NCBI GenBank assembly: GCA_027490665.1
Contig: JAIXXP010000005.1
Location: forward strand, 1 to 64,000
DNA: 64,000 bases
DNA from: Cryomorphaceae bacterium
GTDB taxonomy: Bacteria; Bacteroidota; Bacteroidia; Flavobacteriales_D; Crocinitomicaceae
Direction of reading: 5' to 3'
Below are positions 32,952 to 43,743 of this stretch, in pieces. The notes below the pieces were generated by a model. It saw only the letters and a program-made list of their open reading frames with translations. It was not told the origin of the DNA and did no database searches. Both the position numbers and the translations under genes were made by a program. Each line of letters opens with the position of its first letter. Positions within the stretch are counted from its first letter, which is position 1.

Positions 32952-34010
32952 ATGGCAAAAGATTCAACAATATTCAGAATCAAAAGAACCGATAAAAAAA
33001 AAAAAAAAAATAGATTGGTATTGAGCTGCTTGCAACAATTTTTCAAGGATGTGATTGTCAAGAATTACCATCCAAATGAGAACTGGCCGGCAGAAATTCA
33101 AGGGAGTGCAGGTGTTATTGTGGCGCTCGAGGATGTATCTAATGATAGATATTACTTCATGGAAGATGTTCTTGTAGCAGAAGATGGCAAAAAATATGTG
33201 GTCTGCAACCAATGGGGATCAAGCAACTTTGAGACATTTATTGAACGTGCTGTTGCGATGGGTTACCCGATTGAGAACAACCAGAGCGAAGCAAGTGCAA
33301 GCCAACAAGAAACTGTACCACCTACGGCAAGTCAAAAAACTCAAAAACTACAAATTGAAATCAGTGGACTTATTCAACAAATCCTGCAAGGCACTTGCGA
33401 AGATAGCAATGACAGCGACTACTTAGAAGAAAACCCCTACGATGGTATCCACACCAATTTTTATAAGTTTGACAGTGACAACCTCATCAAAATTAGCCTA
33501 GATGACACCGTTATCTTTGAAAAAGAAATCAAGTCTTTGGACTTAAAAGGATGTTGGAATACAGAACTTGTTCTTGATTGGGATGACGACAAATTAGAGG
33601 CGCTCTATCAGCAGATTTCATCGAACAGCAAATTTGAAACAAAAAACGAGCACGATGAATCTTGCTTGTATATCCATCCTGATTCAAACATATTTCTAAT
33701 TGAGGGCAAAGCAGATACCAGTAATAAATCTATTGATGAAATTGATATTGACCAACGGTATGCACTCATAGATTATGGCTGGTACCACCTCAAATCGTAC
33801 CCGATGGAAGTGAGTGACTTTCAAATGAATCAGCTTGTTTTCATCAAAGACAGCAACGTGATTGATTTTACGGGTTCTGACGATTCTGATGAGATTTATT
33901 ATGCCTTTACCAACCTATTCTATTGCGATGGAAAGCAAATTGAATTTGAAATCGAGGACAACCGTTCGAAATCACTTGATGTAATCAAAGGCTGGGTTCA
34001 GGATGTGTGA
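32952..34010 (+). CDS. Unknown protein with A17 homopolymer in the coding region
   Basis: This protein of about 352 residues (from ATG 32952; an earlier in-frame ATG at 32871 is possible) has no recognised family. A run of 17 A residues at 32994-33010 encodes KKKKK near residue 15. The first 110 residues (YVVCNQWG-S-NFETFIERAVAMGYPI) resemble small uncharacterised Bacteroidota proteins, and the middle and C-terminal parts are acidic with a beta pattern. The homopolymer invites slippage that would put downstream residues out of frame, so expression may vary. It is divergent from the helical protein gene. Confidence 0.7.
   Translation: MAKDSTIFRIKRTDKKKKKNRLVLSCLQQFFKDVIVKNYHPNENWPAEIQGSAGVIVALEDVSNDRYYFMEDVLVAEDGKKYVVCNQWGSSNFETFIERAVAMGYPIENNQSEASASQQETVPPTASQKTQKLQIEISGLIQQILQGTCEDSNDSDYLEENPYDGIHTNFYKFDSDNLIKISLDDTVIFEKEIKSLDLKGCWNTELVLDWDDDKLEALYQQISSNSKFETKNEHDESCLYIHPDSNIFLIEGKADTSNKSIDEIDIDQRYALIDYGWYHLKSYPMEVSDFQMNQLVFIKDSNVIDFTGSDDSDEIYYAFTNLFYCDGKQIEFEIEDNRSKSLDVIKGWVQDV
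32994..33010 (+). repeat. 17-base poly-A tract inside a coding sequence
   Basis: Seventeen uninterrupted A residues lie in the first 60 bases of the gene at 32952, long enough for replication or transcription slippage. Confidence 0.95.
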
Positions 34011-34052
34011 TTTTTATAATTAATAATAGAAAAAGAAATGTGAGCAAAATAA

Positions 34053-34673
34053 CTACCCGGCCAACGCACGCTCAAAAGCCTCCACTTCTCTTGCGCCGTG
34101 GATGGCAACCTTCCGATCAAAGATGAAATACGGGACGCCGCGCAGGCCGAGCTCTTGGGCTTCTTGTAGGTCTTGGGTAAAGGCGCGGCTATGTTTACCT
34201 CCTAAGATGGCGAGGTCTAGGTGATCAGTTTTCAGGCCAACTTCTTGAGCTAATTCCTGCAAAACCTGGACATCATCGATATTCTTCCCTTCGGTGAAGT
34301 ACGCCTTTAACAAACGCATTTTACAAGCCCACTGCAGCCCTTGCTCGTGGGCTTCATGCAATAAAAGATGTGCTTTAATGGTATTGGCAACTTTGATTTG
34401 CTCCATTTGAAAATCGAGTCCGAATTCCTGACCTTGTTGCACAATTCTTTGGTTCATGACTGCAATTTGATCCATTGGAATTTGCTTGTGCTCGTGCAAA
34501 TACTGCGTAATGGACTTAGAAAGATCTGTTTTAAGTCCAGGGTTCAATAAAAAAGTGCGCAACTCAATTTGAACTTCCTCTTGTAAGTTCAAAATTTCTA
34601 TGGCTTTATTGAGTTTAGAGAGTCCGAGATAACAAAAAGGACAAGCAATATCAGACCAAATTTCAATTAACAT
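34053..34673 (-). CDS. DsbA-family oxidoreductase (FrnE-like)
   Basis: This 206-residue protein has a thioredoxin-fold start with the redox motif CPFC at 11-14 (IWSDIACPFCYLG) and the cis-proline region GVPYFIF near residue 184. Its length and the all-helical insert match the FrnE type of DsbA proteins, which are cytoplasmic disulfide oxidoreductases, consistent with the missing signal peptide. It lies 12 bases after the WYL regulator gene and is probably co-transcribed with it. Confidence 0.9.
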   Translation of the reverse strand: MLIEIWSDIACPFCYLGLSKLNKAIEILNLQEEVQIELRTFLLNPGLKTDLSKSITQYLHEHKQIPMDQIAVMNQRIVQQGQEFGLDFQMEQIKVANTIKAHLLLHEAHEQGLQWACKMRLLKAYFTEGKNIDDVQVLQELAQEVGLKTDHLDLAILGGKHSRAFTQDLQEAQELGLRGVPYFIFDRKVAIHGAREVEAFERALAG

Positions 34674-34685
34674 ATAGATTTTTTT

Positions 34686-35642
34686 TTAGCGAACCTCAAC
34701 GCCGTAGTCTCTGAAACGCGACAATAGCATGGAAAGTTCATAAGTGCGGTAAATATAAAGCTCCACGACAATATAATTGGGGTTATCTACTACAATGCGT
34801 TGCGAGGCATGCAAACGACGCGCTTTGACATAAGAGATGGCCCAATCCGTGAATTTCAGTCGGATTACCTCGGGTATACTTTCTTTGAACCGAGCAATCC
34901 CTAAGCAATGTTTAAAGTACGACTTTAGCCCTACTTCTTGCATCAGTTGCAGCCAAGAAAAATACTGTAAATCTCCTTCACTGCCATCTTCGCGCTCTAC
35001 CAAAGCAGGCACCACAACGTTGTCTTCTATGAGGTCAAAAGCAAATACTTTTATTTGAGATTTTGGAGCTTTTTGACGCTCGGACCAAACACTCGCCACC
35101 AAATAAAAGCGCCCCTCATAAAAACGTACTTGCAAGGGGGCAACTACTTGTAATTTAGATTTATATGTACCAAAGGCTGACTGATACAAAAATTGAATAA
35201 GATATTGTTGTGAAATAGCCTGCGTACAAACGGCAGCAAGTTCAAAGGAATTACCATCGTCGTTGAGTCCAGAAAAACTAAAAACAAGTTTATCCTCAAG
35301 AATATCGTCTTTTCCTATTCCTTTGGCCCCCAATTGCAATGCGATTTGCTCGAGCATACTGGATTTTAATGCTTCTGAAATGGACTCTCTCGGCGCCGAC
35401 AACAATTGATAGTAGTGTTTCTTGGATACTCTTATATGGAACAAGCGGTCGCTACCTTGTTCTCGTAGAACCTGTAAATCTGCCTCCAAAGAACGCCTTG
35501 AAATTGGTTTGAGGCCAAGAACAGGCAACACTTTGCGTAAATACTCATGGATTTGAACAAACGAAGCCCGCATGAAAGCTTGCTCCTTCAAAAAGTCGAG
35601 GATAAGTTGCAGGCGTTGGCTTTGTGCTTTGAGCTGTAGCAT
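34686..35642 (-). CDS. WYL-domain transcriptional regulator
   Basis: The ATG at 35642 (MLQLKAQSQR...) is used; two codons upstream a TTG would also be in frame. The N-terminal region (about 1-75) has a helix-turn-helix pattern (FVQIHEYLRKV...SRRSLEADLQVLRE), and the middle (about 150-185) has the WYL-domain strand pattern LIQFLYQSAFGTYKSKLQVVAPLQVRFYEGRFYLVAS. WYL proteins sense small molecules or nucleotides and often regulate defence or stress genes. Its likely target is its own operon with the DsbA-like gene. Confidence 0.82.
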   Translation of the reverse strand: MLQLKAQSQRLQLILDFLKEQAFMRASFVQIHEYLRKVLPVLGLKPISRRSLEADLQVLREQGSDRLFHIRVSKKHYYQLLSAPRESISEALKSSMLEQIALQLGAKGIGKDDILEDKLVFSFSGLNDDGNSFELAAVCTQAISQQYLIQFLYQSAFGTYKSKLQVVAPLQVRFYEGRFYLVASVWSERQKAPKSQIKVFAFDLIEDNVVVPALVEREDGSEGDLQYFSWLQLMQEVGLKSYFKHCLGIARFKESIPEVIRLKFTDWAISYVKARRLHASQRIVVDNPNYIVVELYIYRTYELSMLLSRFRDYGVEVR

Positions 35643-35764
35643 GCCCAAAGGTAGTTATTCCGCAGAAATATTGCGTAGTTATTATTTGATATCGAAAAAT
35701 GGAACTGTACAAAGAAGCTGTTTTGGCACGAAAATTGTCTAAATTTGAGCCTAAAATCAACAAT

Positions 35765-36208
35765 ATGAAAACCACCTTACTTTCCCTAAGCCTTATTGCT
35801 TTATTGGGCGCATGCTCCAAATGGCAAAGCAATCAAAAGCAAATCAACAATATTTCTACAGATGGCAACTGGATCGTAAGCAGTTATATAGACAACGGCG
35901 ACGACGAAACAGCAGATTTCACTACCTTTCGTTTTACCTTTTTAGAAAGCGGCGTTTTGAATGCAACAGACTTACTGAGCAGTAACTCCAATCCTTATGT
36001 TGGAAGTTGGTCTGTCACAGACTCCAATAGCAACGACGACGACAACCTCGCCGACCTCGATTTCAATATCAACTTTAATGTGAGTAATCAACTAGATGAT
36101 TTATCTGACGACTGGGATATCATATCATATACAGATACAGAAATCAAACTCATCGATGTGTCTGGCGGAAACGGAGGCACAGACTACCTCACGCTTACCA
36201 AACAATAA
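35765..36208 (+). CDS. Putative lipoprotein, lipocalin-like
   Basis: The ATG at 35765 gives a lipoprotein signal (MKTTLLSLSLIALLGAC) with the lipidated Cys at position 17; an upstream start at 35699 would put a non-signal extension before it. The mature part of about 130 residues is all-beta with many Asp and Asn (GNWIVSSYIDNGDDE...FRFTFLESGVLNA), as in lipocalin-like envelope proteins. The gene is followed by a terminator hairpin that overlaps the end of hemF. Confidence 0.82.
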   Translation: MKTTLLSLSLIALLGACSKWQSNQKQINNISTDGNWIVSSYIDNGDDETADFTTFRFTFLESGVLNATDLLSSNSNPYVGSWSVTDSNSNDDDNLADLDFNINFNVSNQLDDLSDDWDIISYTDTEIKLIDVSGGNGGTDYLTLTKQ

Positions 36209-36211
36209 GCA

Positions 36212-37102
36212 CTAACAAAATTCGTGGAAAGCCCTGAGGAAACTCAGGGTTTTTTGTTCCTCAGTATTTTCAGCTGGCTCGTGGTTGTAAACCCAATTGG
36301 CTACTGGTGGCAAACTCATTAGAATAGATTCGGTTCGGCCGCCTGAGTAAATCCCAAATTTGGTTCCGCGGTCATGGAGCAAGTTGAATTCGACATAGCG
36401 ACCTCTTCTGAGTGCCTGCCAAGAAAGCTCCGCGGCTGTGGGCTCAGTCAAGACCACCCCCTGGACTTGTTGGGCATAGACCACAGGAAACAAACGACCT
36501 AAATCTTGACAGTAAGCAAAAAGTTGGTCTTTGCTGAGGCCACAACTTTCATCAAGTTGGTCAAAAAAGATGCCTCCAACTCCTCTTGATTCACCTCTAT
36601 GTGGCAAGAAGAAGTAGCGGTCGGCCCATTCTTTGAATTTGGGATAAAAACTGGCATCGTAGCGATCAGAAACTTCTTTTAAAGAAGTGTGAAAGGCGGT
36701 TGCTTTTTCTACATCTACATAATGGGGCGTGAGATCGATGCCGCCACCAAACCAATAGTTGCTGTCTTCCAATTCGAAATAACGCACGTTCATGTGCATA
36801 ATGGGATGCCTCGGATGCTTTGGGTGCAAGACAATAGATACTCCTGTTGCAAAAAAGCGCTCGCCTTCGTGACCAAGTTGTTGTTTCATGGCGGCCGTTA
36901 CAGGCCCATGAACCGCACTAAAAGCGACGCCCGCTTTTTCTAAGAGGTGGCCACCTTGCAAGGTGCGGGTGTGACCGCCGCCGCCTTCTTGGCGCTCCCA
37001 GGTGTCTTCGTTAAAAGTAGCAAAGCCGTCGAGTTGCTCAAGGGCTTGGCAAATATGTAATTGTAAGTCGCGGAAACGCGCGGAAATAGCTGTTTTATTC
37101 AT
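36212..37102 (-). CDS. hemF: Oxygen-dependent coproporphyrinogen III oxidase
   Basis: This 296-residue enzyme catalyses the aerobic oxidative decarboxylation of coproporphyrinogen III to protoporphyrinogen IX in haem synthesis. Typical segments are visible: WERQEGGGGHTRTLQGG-like, the HPKHPRHPIMHMNVRYFE region with conserved His residues, WFGGGIDLTPHY, and the ERGRYVEFNLL-like end. Its start overlaps the stop of the LysM protein gene by 8 bases, so the two are translationally linked. Confidence 0.95.
   Translation of the reverse strand: MNKTAISARFRDLQLHICQALEQLDGFATFNEDTWERQEGGGGHTRTLQGGHLLEKAGVAFSAVHGPVTAAMKQQLGHEGERFFATGVSIVLHPKHPRHPIMHMNVRYFELEDSNYWFGGGIDLTPHYVDVEKATAFHTSLKEVSDRYDASFYPKFKEWADRYFFLPHRGESRGVGGIFFDQLDESCGLSKDQLFAYCQDLGRLFPVVYAQQVQGVVLTEPTAAELSWQALRRGRYVEFNLLHDRGTKFGIYSGGRTESILMSLPPVANWVYNHEPAENTEEQKTLSFLRAFHEFC
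36232..36255 (+). terminator. Terminator hairpin for the lipoprotein gene, inside hemF
   Basis: CCCTGAG at 36232-36238 and CTCAGGG at 36243-36249 form a perfect 7-bp stem with a GAAA loop, followed by T residues. It terminates the plus-strand lipoprotein gene and at the same time encodes hemF residues on the other strand. Confidence 0.78.
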
Positions 37103-38816
37103 TTTTTGGTACTAACAATTGAGCATTTCGGTATGTAACAACAACTCCTGCGCTGTTTTCGATAGACAAACCGTTGGCTGCAGTTTTCAAGATCATGTCG
37201 CTGATGAGACCTTGTTGCGTTGTGTTCGTGCCCAGTAATTGCTTTCCGATGTGAAGGGTGAGGTCGTAGCCCAAACAAGACATTTTGGTGAGGTCTGCGT
37301 TGTAGCGCCTGCGATAGGTTTTGTGAAAAGGAATGATTTGGGGAGCGTGGTAATTGAAGTAACTCGGCAATGCCACCAAAAATGGTTCGTTGCGCACCGC
37401 AGGATCGTCGAGTTCTTTGTAGTCTAGCCAGTCTTTTTGCCCTACAACCAACAAATTGCTATCGAGGGCTGCCGCTTTAAGTAAACCCACAACCTTGGCG
37501 CGGTCTGAACTGAAACTCACCAATAATTGCGGACCACCAATTGGCTTGAATTTCGGATAGGTTGCCCATGTGGCTTCTTGAAGTTTGAGCTTAGATTGGG
37601 TAGTAGCTACTTTTCCAAATGCCGTTTTGAATTGTTGCTCTAAATTTTGATCGGCGGCAATGGGGCTGGAAATGAGGACAACTGTATAACCTTGGTATTG
37701 CTGATGGATTTGAGCTGCCAAACTTTGAATGAGAAAGGCATCTGGGGTAGTATAAGCAATGAAATTTGGTGCCATCTGGACAATTGCCGCAGGCATTTGA
37801 ACGGGAAACACAACAGGTATGCCATTGTCTTTTGCGAAAGTTGCGACGATTTTGGCTTGTTTTTCTTGAAGCGGCGAAAAAATAAGGTCCATGGACTTCA
37901 TTTGAGGGCTATTCAATTGTGCTTCAAGACTTGTGCTGATGGAGTTGTCGTCGAAAACATGAATATTGGCAGCGAAACCAAGTTTTTTGAGGCTGTCTAA
38001 AGCCAATTTCATACCCATGTAGTAGTCTAGAGCAGCAGCGGCAACAAAGCGATTGTTATTGGCGCTGGAATCTAGCTGTAAAGGTAAAAAGACAGCGATA
38101 TTATACACCTCATTTATGGCAACTGGAAAGTCAGATGTGCTGGTTAAAGAAGTTTTTTGAGCAGGCGGAATGACTTGCACTGGAACGTTGGTCGTCTTCT
38201 CTGGTTGTATAGGCACTTTGATTTGCTGTCCGGGGCTCACCCGCGAGGAACTCATGTTATTGAGCGCTAAAAGCGTATCGATAGACACCATGTAACGCTT
38301 GGAAATCGAATAGAGTGTCTCTTTATCCAATACGGTATGCCTGATGATGGTGTCGGTGAGTTTATGGGGAAAAGTAGATTGGCTTTGTGCGACAGCAACT
38401 TGGGGTTGGGCAGCATCAAAAGGTAAGATGGCATTTTGAATGCGCAGTGACTGACCAACTTTAAGACCTGCTTTTGCGCTCGGATTCCAACGCATGAGGG
38501 AATCTACAGGTACTTCGTACTTTCTAGAAATGGCAAATAAAGTTTGATCTGGCTGTACCTTATGATAAACAGTACCGCGCTGAACAGGGAAAACAAGGGT
38601 GTTGCCAGGTACCACACCTCTTTCCAAACCGGGATTGAGCGCCAAGAGTTGATCGGCATCTAGTTTGGTTAGTGCTTGAAGCTGATAGAGTGTTTGACCT
38701 TCTTGCAGCTGATATTGATAATATTGCTGACCATTTTTTTCAATGATTGGCAAAGCTTGCGCCGCAGCTTTCAGGCTAAAGAACAAGATGCCAATACAGA
38801 GAAAAAAGTGTGTCAT
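37095..38816 (-). CDS. LysM-repeat, periplasmic-binding-fold protein
   Basis: The ATG at 38816 gives a signal peptide (MTHFFLCIGILFFSLKAAA); a start at 38831 would overlap guaA by 14 bases. The protein has three LysM peptidoglycan-binding domains in its first 220 residues, each with the TLY-x-I or TLF-x-I core. A receptor-like domain follows from about residue 230 to the end (FLPLQLDSSANNNRF...AAALDYYMGMKLALDSLK), the fold of amino-acid-binding proteins and eukaryotic receptor ligand domains. It should act at the cell wall. It lies between guaA and hemF and overlaps hemF. Confidence 0.85.
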   Translation of the reverse strand: MTHFFLCIGILFFSLKAAAQALPIIEKNGQQYYQYQLQEGQTLYQLQALTKLDADQLLALNPGLERGVVPGNTLVFPVQRGTVYHKVQPDQTLFAISRKYEVPVDSLMRWNPSAKAGLKVGQSLRIQNAILPFDAAQPQVAVAQSQSTFPHKLTDTIIRHTVLDKETLYSISKRYMVSIDTLLALNNMSSSRVSPGQQIKVPIQPEKTTNVPVQVIPPAQKTSLTSTSDFPVAINEVYNIAVFLPLQLDSSANNNRFVAAAALDYYMGMKLALDSLKKLGFAANIHVFDDNSISTSLEAQLNSPQMKSMDLIFSPLQEKQAKIVATFAKDNGIPVVFPVQMPAAIVQMAPNFIAYTTPDAFLIQSLAAQIHQQYQGYTVVLISSPIAADQNLEQQFKTAFGKVATTQSKLKLQEATWATYPKFKPIGGPQLLVSFSSDRAKVVGLLKAAALDSNLLVVGQKDWLDYKELDDPAVRNEPFLVALPSYFNYHAPQIIPFHKTYRRRYNADLTKMSCLGYDLTLHIGKQLLGTNTTQQGLISDMILKTAANGLSIENSAGVVVTYRNAQLLVPKNE

Positions 38817-38817
38817 G

Positions 38818-40350
38818 TTATTCCCATTCAATGGTGGCGGGTGGCTTGGAGCTGATGTCGTAGGTGACGCGATTGATGCCGCGCACTTGGTTGATGATGC
38901 GGTTGGAGATTTTGGCCAAGAACTCGTAAGGTAAATGGCACCAATCGGCGGTCATGCCGTCGGTAGAGCTCACAGCCCTTAGCGCCACAGCGTTTTCGTA
39001 AGTGCGCTCATCGCCCATTACGCCGACAGATTGGATCGGTAGGAAAATGGCGCCCGCTTGCCAAACGTCGTTGTATAGGTTGTCTTCTTTGAGACCATTG
39101 ATGAAAATGGAATCGACTTCTTGTAAGATGCGCACTTTGTCTGGGGTGACTTCGCCAAGAATACGGATACCAAGACCTGGGCCCGGAAACGGATGACGAC
39201 CTAAAATGCGCTCGTCTATTTGCAAAGAGCGGCCAATGCGACGCACTTCGTCTTTGAAGAGCAAGCGCAAAGGTTCTACAACTTGGAGTTTCATGTAATC
39301 TGGCAAACCACCAACGTTGTGGTGCGACTTAATGGTTTGAGACGGCCCGCCAGTAGCAGAAACAGACTCAATGACATCTGGATAGATGGTGCCTTGGCCC
39401 AACCATTTGGCGTTTTCGACCAATTTAGATTCTTCGTCAAAGACATCGACAAACACTTTACCGATGGCTTTTCTTTTGAGCTCTGGATCGGTGAGGCCAG
39501 CCAGTGCGTCGTAAAAACGACTCGAAGCATTGACACCTTTTACATTGAGACCCATGCCTTGGTAAGAAGCCAAAACTTCTTCAAATTCGTTTTTGCGCAA
39601 CAAACCGTTGTCGACAAAAATACAGTGTAAGTTAGGGCCAATGGCTTTGTGCAAGAGTACCGCCGCAACTGAGGAGTCGACGCCGCCCGAAAGACCTAAA
39701 ATGACTTTGTCCTGACCCAACTGCGCTTGGAGGCGAGCAGTGGTTTCTTCGATGAAGGAATCGGGGGTCCAGTCGCAGGCGCAATGGCAGACGTCTACAA
39801 TAAAGTTTTGCAAAAGGGTTTTGCCTTCAGTGGAATGGTAAACTTCTGGATGAAATTGAATGCCAAAAGTTTGTTCGCCTTCAATGGCATAACCCGCTAC
39901 TTCGACGTCTTGGGTAGAACAAATGATTTGGTAATTGGCAGGAATTTTTTTGATGGTGTCGCCATGTGACATCCAGACTTGAGAGCCTTGGGTAAGGCCT
40001 TTAGTGAGGACATTGGAGTTGTCGACAAAATTGAGGTGCGCGCGACCGTACTCGCGGGTGTTGGACGGCAATACTTCGCCACCAAAGTGATGAGAAAGAT
40101 ATTGCGCACCAAAACAAACTCCTAAAAGTGGTAACTGACCTTTGATGGCTGATAAATCGGGGCGTGGTGCCTGCGGGTCGCGGACAGAAAATGGACTTCC
40201 TGAGAGGATAACTCCTTTGACATTGCTGCCGAGCTCCGGAATTTTATTCCAAGGGTGGATTTCACAATAAACATTGAGTTCGCGGATTCTTCTGGCAATC
40301 AGTTGGGTATATTGAGAACCAAAATCTAGGATAACTATTAATTCATGCAT
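38818..40350 (-). CDS. guaA: GMP synthase (glutamine-hydrolysing)
   Basis: This 510-residue enzyme converts XMP to GMP with glutamine. The N-terminal glutamine amidotransferase has the nucleophile in GVCFGAQYL and His-Glu in FHPEVYHS. The ATP pyrophosphatase domain has the P-loop [10 protein letters not shown] near residue 220, and the C-terminal dimerisation domain ends in [17 protein letters not shown]. Length and motif order are normal. Confidence 0.97.
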   Translation of the reverse strand: MHELIVILDFGSQYTQLIARRIRELNVYCEIHPWNKIPELGSNVKGVILSGSPFSVRDPQAPRPDLSAIKGQLPLLGVCFGAQYLSHHFGGEVLPSNTREYGRAHLNFVDNSNVLTKGLTQGSQVWMSHGDTIKKIPANYQIICSTQDVEVAGYAIEGEQTFGIQFHPEVYHSTEGKTLLQNFIVDVCHCACDWTPDSFIEETTARLQAQLGQDKVILGLSGGVDSSVAAVLLHKAIGPNLHCIFVDNGLLRKNEFEEVLASYQGMGLNVKGVNASSRFYDALAGLTDPELKRKAIGKVFVDVFDEESKLVENAKWLGQGTIYPDVIESVSATGGPSQTIKSHHNVGGLPDYMKLQVVEPLRLLFKDEVRRIGRSLQIDERILGRHPFPGPGLGIRILGEVTPDKVRILQEVDSIFINGLKEDNLYNDVWQAGAIFLPIQSVGVMGDERTYENAVALRAVSSTDGMTADWCHLPYEFLAKISNRIINQVRGINRVTYDISSKPPATIEWE

Positions 40351-40437
40351 GCCACAAAGATAGCTGAAATACGATTTATTTGCCGTTAAAATCCATAGAA
40401 TTCATTAATTTTGAAGTTCGCTAAATTGAACAAAGAC

Positions 40438-43400
40438 ATGATCGGAGATTTACTCAAATCTATTTTCGGAGACAAGACCACAAAAGACCGCAAAGAATAC
40501 TGGCCTTTCGTAGAAAAAGCCAAAACCGCTTGGGAAAGCATCCAAAACTTTTCAGACGACCAACTCCGCGACAAAACACGCGGTTTTCAAGAGCAAATTC
40601 GCCTCAGCATTGCACCTCTAGAAGAAACCCTCGCTGGGCTAGAAGCGAAAGCTGCTGATCTACAAACGCCTTTTGACGAAAAAGAAAAACTATACGACGA
40701 AATCGACCAAATGACGAAGTCTATAGATGAGCGCATCGAAGAAGAACTCCTCGTCATTTTACCCGAAGCCTTTGCCGTAGTAAAAGAAACCGCACGCCGT
40801 TGGGCCGAAAACGGTCAGCTCAGCGTGAGCGCCACCGATTTTGACCGCCAACTTGCTGCAGCCCGGGATGGCATCAGCATTGAAGGCGACCGCGCTATCT
40901 GGCACAACGAATGGACCGCCGCAGGCAACAAAATACAATGGGCCATGGTTCACTACGACGTTCAGCTCATGGGAGGCGCTGTTTTGCACCGTGGCAATAT
41001 TGCCGAAATGCAAACCGGTGAAGGTAAAACGTTAGTGGCTACCCTACCCGTTTACCTCAATGCCCTATCTGGCAAAGGTGTTCACGTCGTAACTGTCAAC
41101 GACTACCTCGCTAAACGCGATGCCGAATGGATGGGTCCGTTGTACGAGTTTCATGGTTTGCGCGTCGATTGCATCGACAAACACCAACCCAATTCTCAGC
41201 GCCGTCGCCAAGCTTACTTAGCCGACATCACCTTCGGAACCAACAACGAATTTGGCTTTGACTACCTCCGCGACAACATGGCGGGCCATGTCGACGACAT
41301 CGTTCAACGCAAGCACCACTTCGCTATTGTCGATGAGGTCGATTCCGTTTTAATTGACGACGCCCGTACGCCACTCATTATTGCTGGCCCTACTCCAAAA
41401 GGCGATGAGCACGAGTTCCACGAACTCAAGCCGCGCATCGAACGCGTGGTAGAGGCCCAAAGAGCTTTTGTTCAGCAATGCCTGAACGACGCCAAAAAAA
41501 TGTTGACCGTCATCAACGAACCCAACCCAGACAAAAACGAACAAAAACGCCTCCTCGAAGAAGGCGGAATTGCCCTGTTACGCGCCCACCGTGGTTTGCC
41601 TAAAAACAGAGCGCTCATTAAGTTCTTATCAGAACCTGGTATAAAAGTGCATTTGCAGAAAACCGAGAATTTCTACATGGCCGAGCAAGGCAAAAACATG
41701 AAGAAAATCGACGTCGACTTATTCTTTGTGATCGACGAAAAAAACAACTCCATCGAACTCACCGACAAAGGTATTGACCTCGTTTCGGGCCAAGACGACC
41801 GCGACTTCTTCGTGATGCCTGACATCGGCGCCGAAATCGCCAAATTGCAAAAAGAAGCCCTCGAAAAAGAAGCCTACATTGAGCGAAAAGATATTTTGAT
41901 CCGAGAATACTCCATCAAATCTGAACGCATTCACTCCGTAAGCCAACTCTTGCGTGCCTATACCCTTTTCGAAAAAGAAGTAGAATACGTTATTATGGAC
42001 GGCAAAGTGAAAATCGTAGACGAATCTACAGGCCGTATTATGGAAGGCCGTCGCTATTCAGACGGTTTGCACCAAGCAATCGAAGCCAAAGAAAACGTAA
42101 CCGTAGAAGCCGCCACCCAAACCTACGCTTCAATTACCTTACAAAATTACTTCCGCATGTACCACAAACTTGCGGGCATGACCGGAACAGCCGAAACAGA
42201 AGCACGCGAGTTTTGGGATATCTACAAACTAGATGTGGTGGTGGTACCTACCAACAGAGCTATCACCCGCAAAGACCAAGACGACTTCGTATACAAAACA
42301 GCCCGCGAAAAGTACAACGCCATCATTTTAGAAATCGAAGACCTCGTTTCAAAAGGCCGCCCGGTACTTGTGGGTACCACAACCGTTGAGATATCCGAGT
42401 TGTTGTCGCGCATGCTGCAAATGAAAAAAATTCAGCACCAAGTACTCAACGCTAAATACCACCAAAAAGAAGCCGAAATTGTTGCCAATGCAGGTAAAGC
42501 CGGAACCGTAACCATTGCCACAAACATGGCTGGTCGTGGAACCGACATCAAACTCGGCGAAGGCGTCAAAGAAGCCGGCGGTTTGGCCATTATCGGTACC
42601 GAACGTCACGATTCCCGTCGCGTAGACCGCCAGTTGCGCGGACGCGCCGGACGCCAAGGCGACCCAGGATCTTCTCGTTTCTTTGTGTCACTAGAAGACG
42701 ACCTCATGCGTAAATTTGGCTCGGAGCGCATTGCAGCTATCATGGACCGCATGGGCCTCAAAGAAGGCGAAGTCATTACCGCAGGAATGGTTTCTAAATC
42801 TATAGAGCGCGCCCAGAAAAAAGTCGAAGAAAACAACTTCGGGATGCGTAAGAACCTCCTCGAATACGACGACGTCATGAGCGCGCAGCGCAAGGCCATT
42901 TATCGCAAGCGCCGCAATGCCCTATATGGCGATCGCCTAGACATGGATATCGACAACATGTTCTACGACCTCTGTGAAAACACCGTTGCCACCTATTCCA
43001 AAGTTTCGTACCAAGAATTTGAAATGGAACTCTTGCGCCTCATCGGCATCGAAACACCTGTTGACGAAGCTACTTTCAAGCAACTGAACACAGACGAACT
43101 CACGGAGCGTGTCTATGCAACACTCCGTGAAACCTACGACCGCAAATGCGACAAAATCGCACGTATGGCGTATCCGCAAGTGAAGCATGTTTTTGAGACC
43201 ATGTCTCAGCAATACAAAAACATCGTATTCCCACTCACCGACGGCCGCCGTCAAATGCAACTCATCGTTAACCTCGAAGAAGCCTACCAATCAGAAGGTC
43301 GAGCCATCAGCAAATACTTCGAGCGCAATGTATTGTTAAGCAAAATCGACGACGAATGGAAAGAGCACCTTCGCGAAATGGACGACCTCCGCACAGCGGT

Positions 43401-43743
43401 GCGCAACGCCCAATACGAGCAAAAAGATCCATTGGTCATTTACAAACTTGAATCCTACGAACTCTTCCGCAGCATGCTGATGCGCCTCAATGAAGAAGCA
43501 CTAGACTTACTCATGCGCATGGACGTACCTCTAGAACAACAAATCCAGAGCACCAACCAAGAAGACCACCAAAACAACTACGACAAAGCACAAACGAGCA
43601 ACCAAGAGGCCATTGCCAATTCTGCAACCGCTGCGCCTGAAGTAGAGAAAAAGCAACCTGTCGTAGTGGAACAAAAAATCAACCGCAACGATCCTTGCCC
43701 CTGCGGAAGCGGCAAGAAATTCAAACAGTGTCACGGTCAGTAA
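40438..43743 (+). CDS. secA: Preprotein translocase ATPase SecA
   Basis: The ATG at 40438 is chosen over a TTG at 40411 that would add nine residues. The protein of 1,101 residues is longer than E. coli SecA (about 900), as in other Bacteroidota. It has Walker A MQTGEGKT near residue 205, Walker B IVDEVDS, the helicase motif [11 protein letters not shown], and a C-terminal zinc-binding tail [16 protein letters not shown] that contacts SecB or the ribosome. It drives secretion of unfolded proteins through SecYEG. Confidence 0.96.
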   Translation: MIGDLLKSIFGDKTTKDRKEYWPFVEKAKTAWESIQNFSDDQLRDKTRGFQEQIRLSIAPLEETLAGLEAKAADLQTPFDEKEKLYDEIDQMTKSIDERIEEELLVILPEAFAVVKETARRWAENGQLSVSATDFDRQLAAARDGISIEGDRAIWHNEWTAAGNKIQWAMVHYDVQLMGGAVLHRGNIAEMQTGEGKTLVATLPVYLNALSGKGVHVVTVNDYLAKRDAEWMGPLYEFHGLRVDCIDKHQPNSQRRRQAYLADITFGTNNEFGFDYLRDNMAGHVDDIVQRKHHFAIVDEVDSVLIDDARTPLIIAGPTPKGDEHEFHELKPRIERVVEAQRAFVQQCLNDAKKMLTVINEPNPDKNEQKRLLEEGGIALLRAHRGLPKNRALIKFLSEPGIKVHLQKTENFYMAEQGKNMKKIDVDLFFVIDEKNNSIELTDKGIDLVSGQDDRDFFVMPDIGAEIAKLQKEALEKEAYIERKDILIREYSIKSERIHSVSQLLRAYTLFEKEVEYVIMDGKVKIVDESTGRIMEGRRYSDGLHQAIEAKENVTVEAATQTYASITLQNYFRMYHKLAGMTGTAETEAREFWDIYKLDVVVVPTNRAITRKDQDDFVYKTAREKYNAIILEIEDLVSKGRPVLVGTTTVEISELLSRMLQMKKIQHQVLNAKYHQKEAEIVANAGKAGTVTIATNMAGRGTDIKLGEGVKEAGGLAIIGTERHDSRRVDRQLRGRAGRQGDPGSSRFFVSLEDDLMRKFGSERIAAIMDRMGLKEGEVITAGMVSKSIERAQKKVEENNFGMRKNLLEYDDVMSAQRKAIYRKRRNALYGDRLDMDIDNMFYDLCENTVATYSKVSYQEFEMELLRLIGIETPVDEATFKQLNTDELTERVYATLRETYDRKCDKIARMAYPQVKHVFETMSQQYKNIVFPLTDGRRQMQLIVNLEEAYQSEGRAISKYFERNVLLSKIDDEWKEHLREMDDLRTAVRNAQYEQKDPLVIYKLESYELFRSMLMRLNEEALDLLMRMDVPLEQQIQSTNQEDHQNNYDKAQTSNQEAIANSATAAPEVEKKQPVVVEQKINRNDPCPCGSGKKFKQCHGQ

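Noticed and set aside
39220-39630. Open frame of 136 codons opposite guaA
   Set aside because: It lies wholly inside guaA, which is complete and highly conserved.
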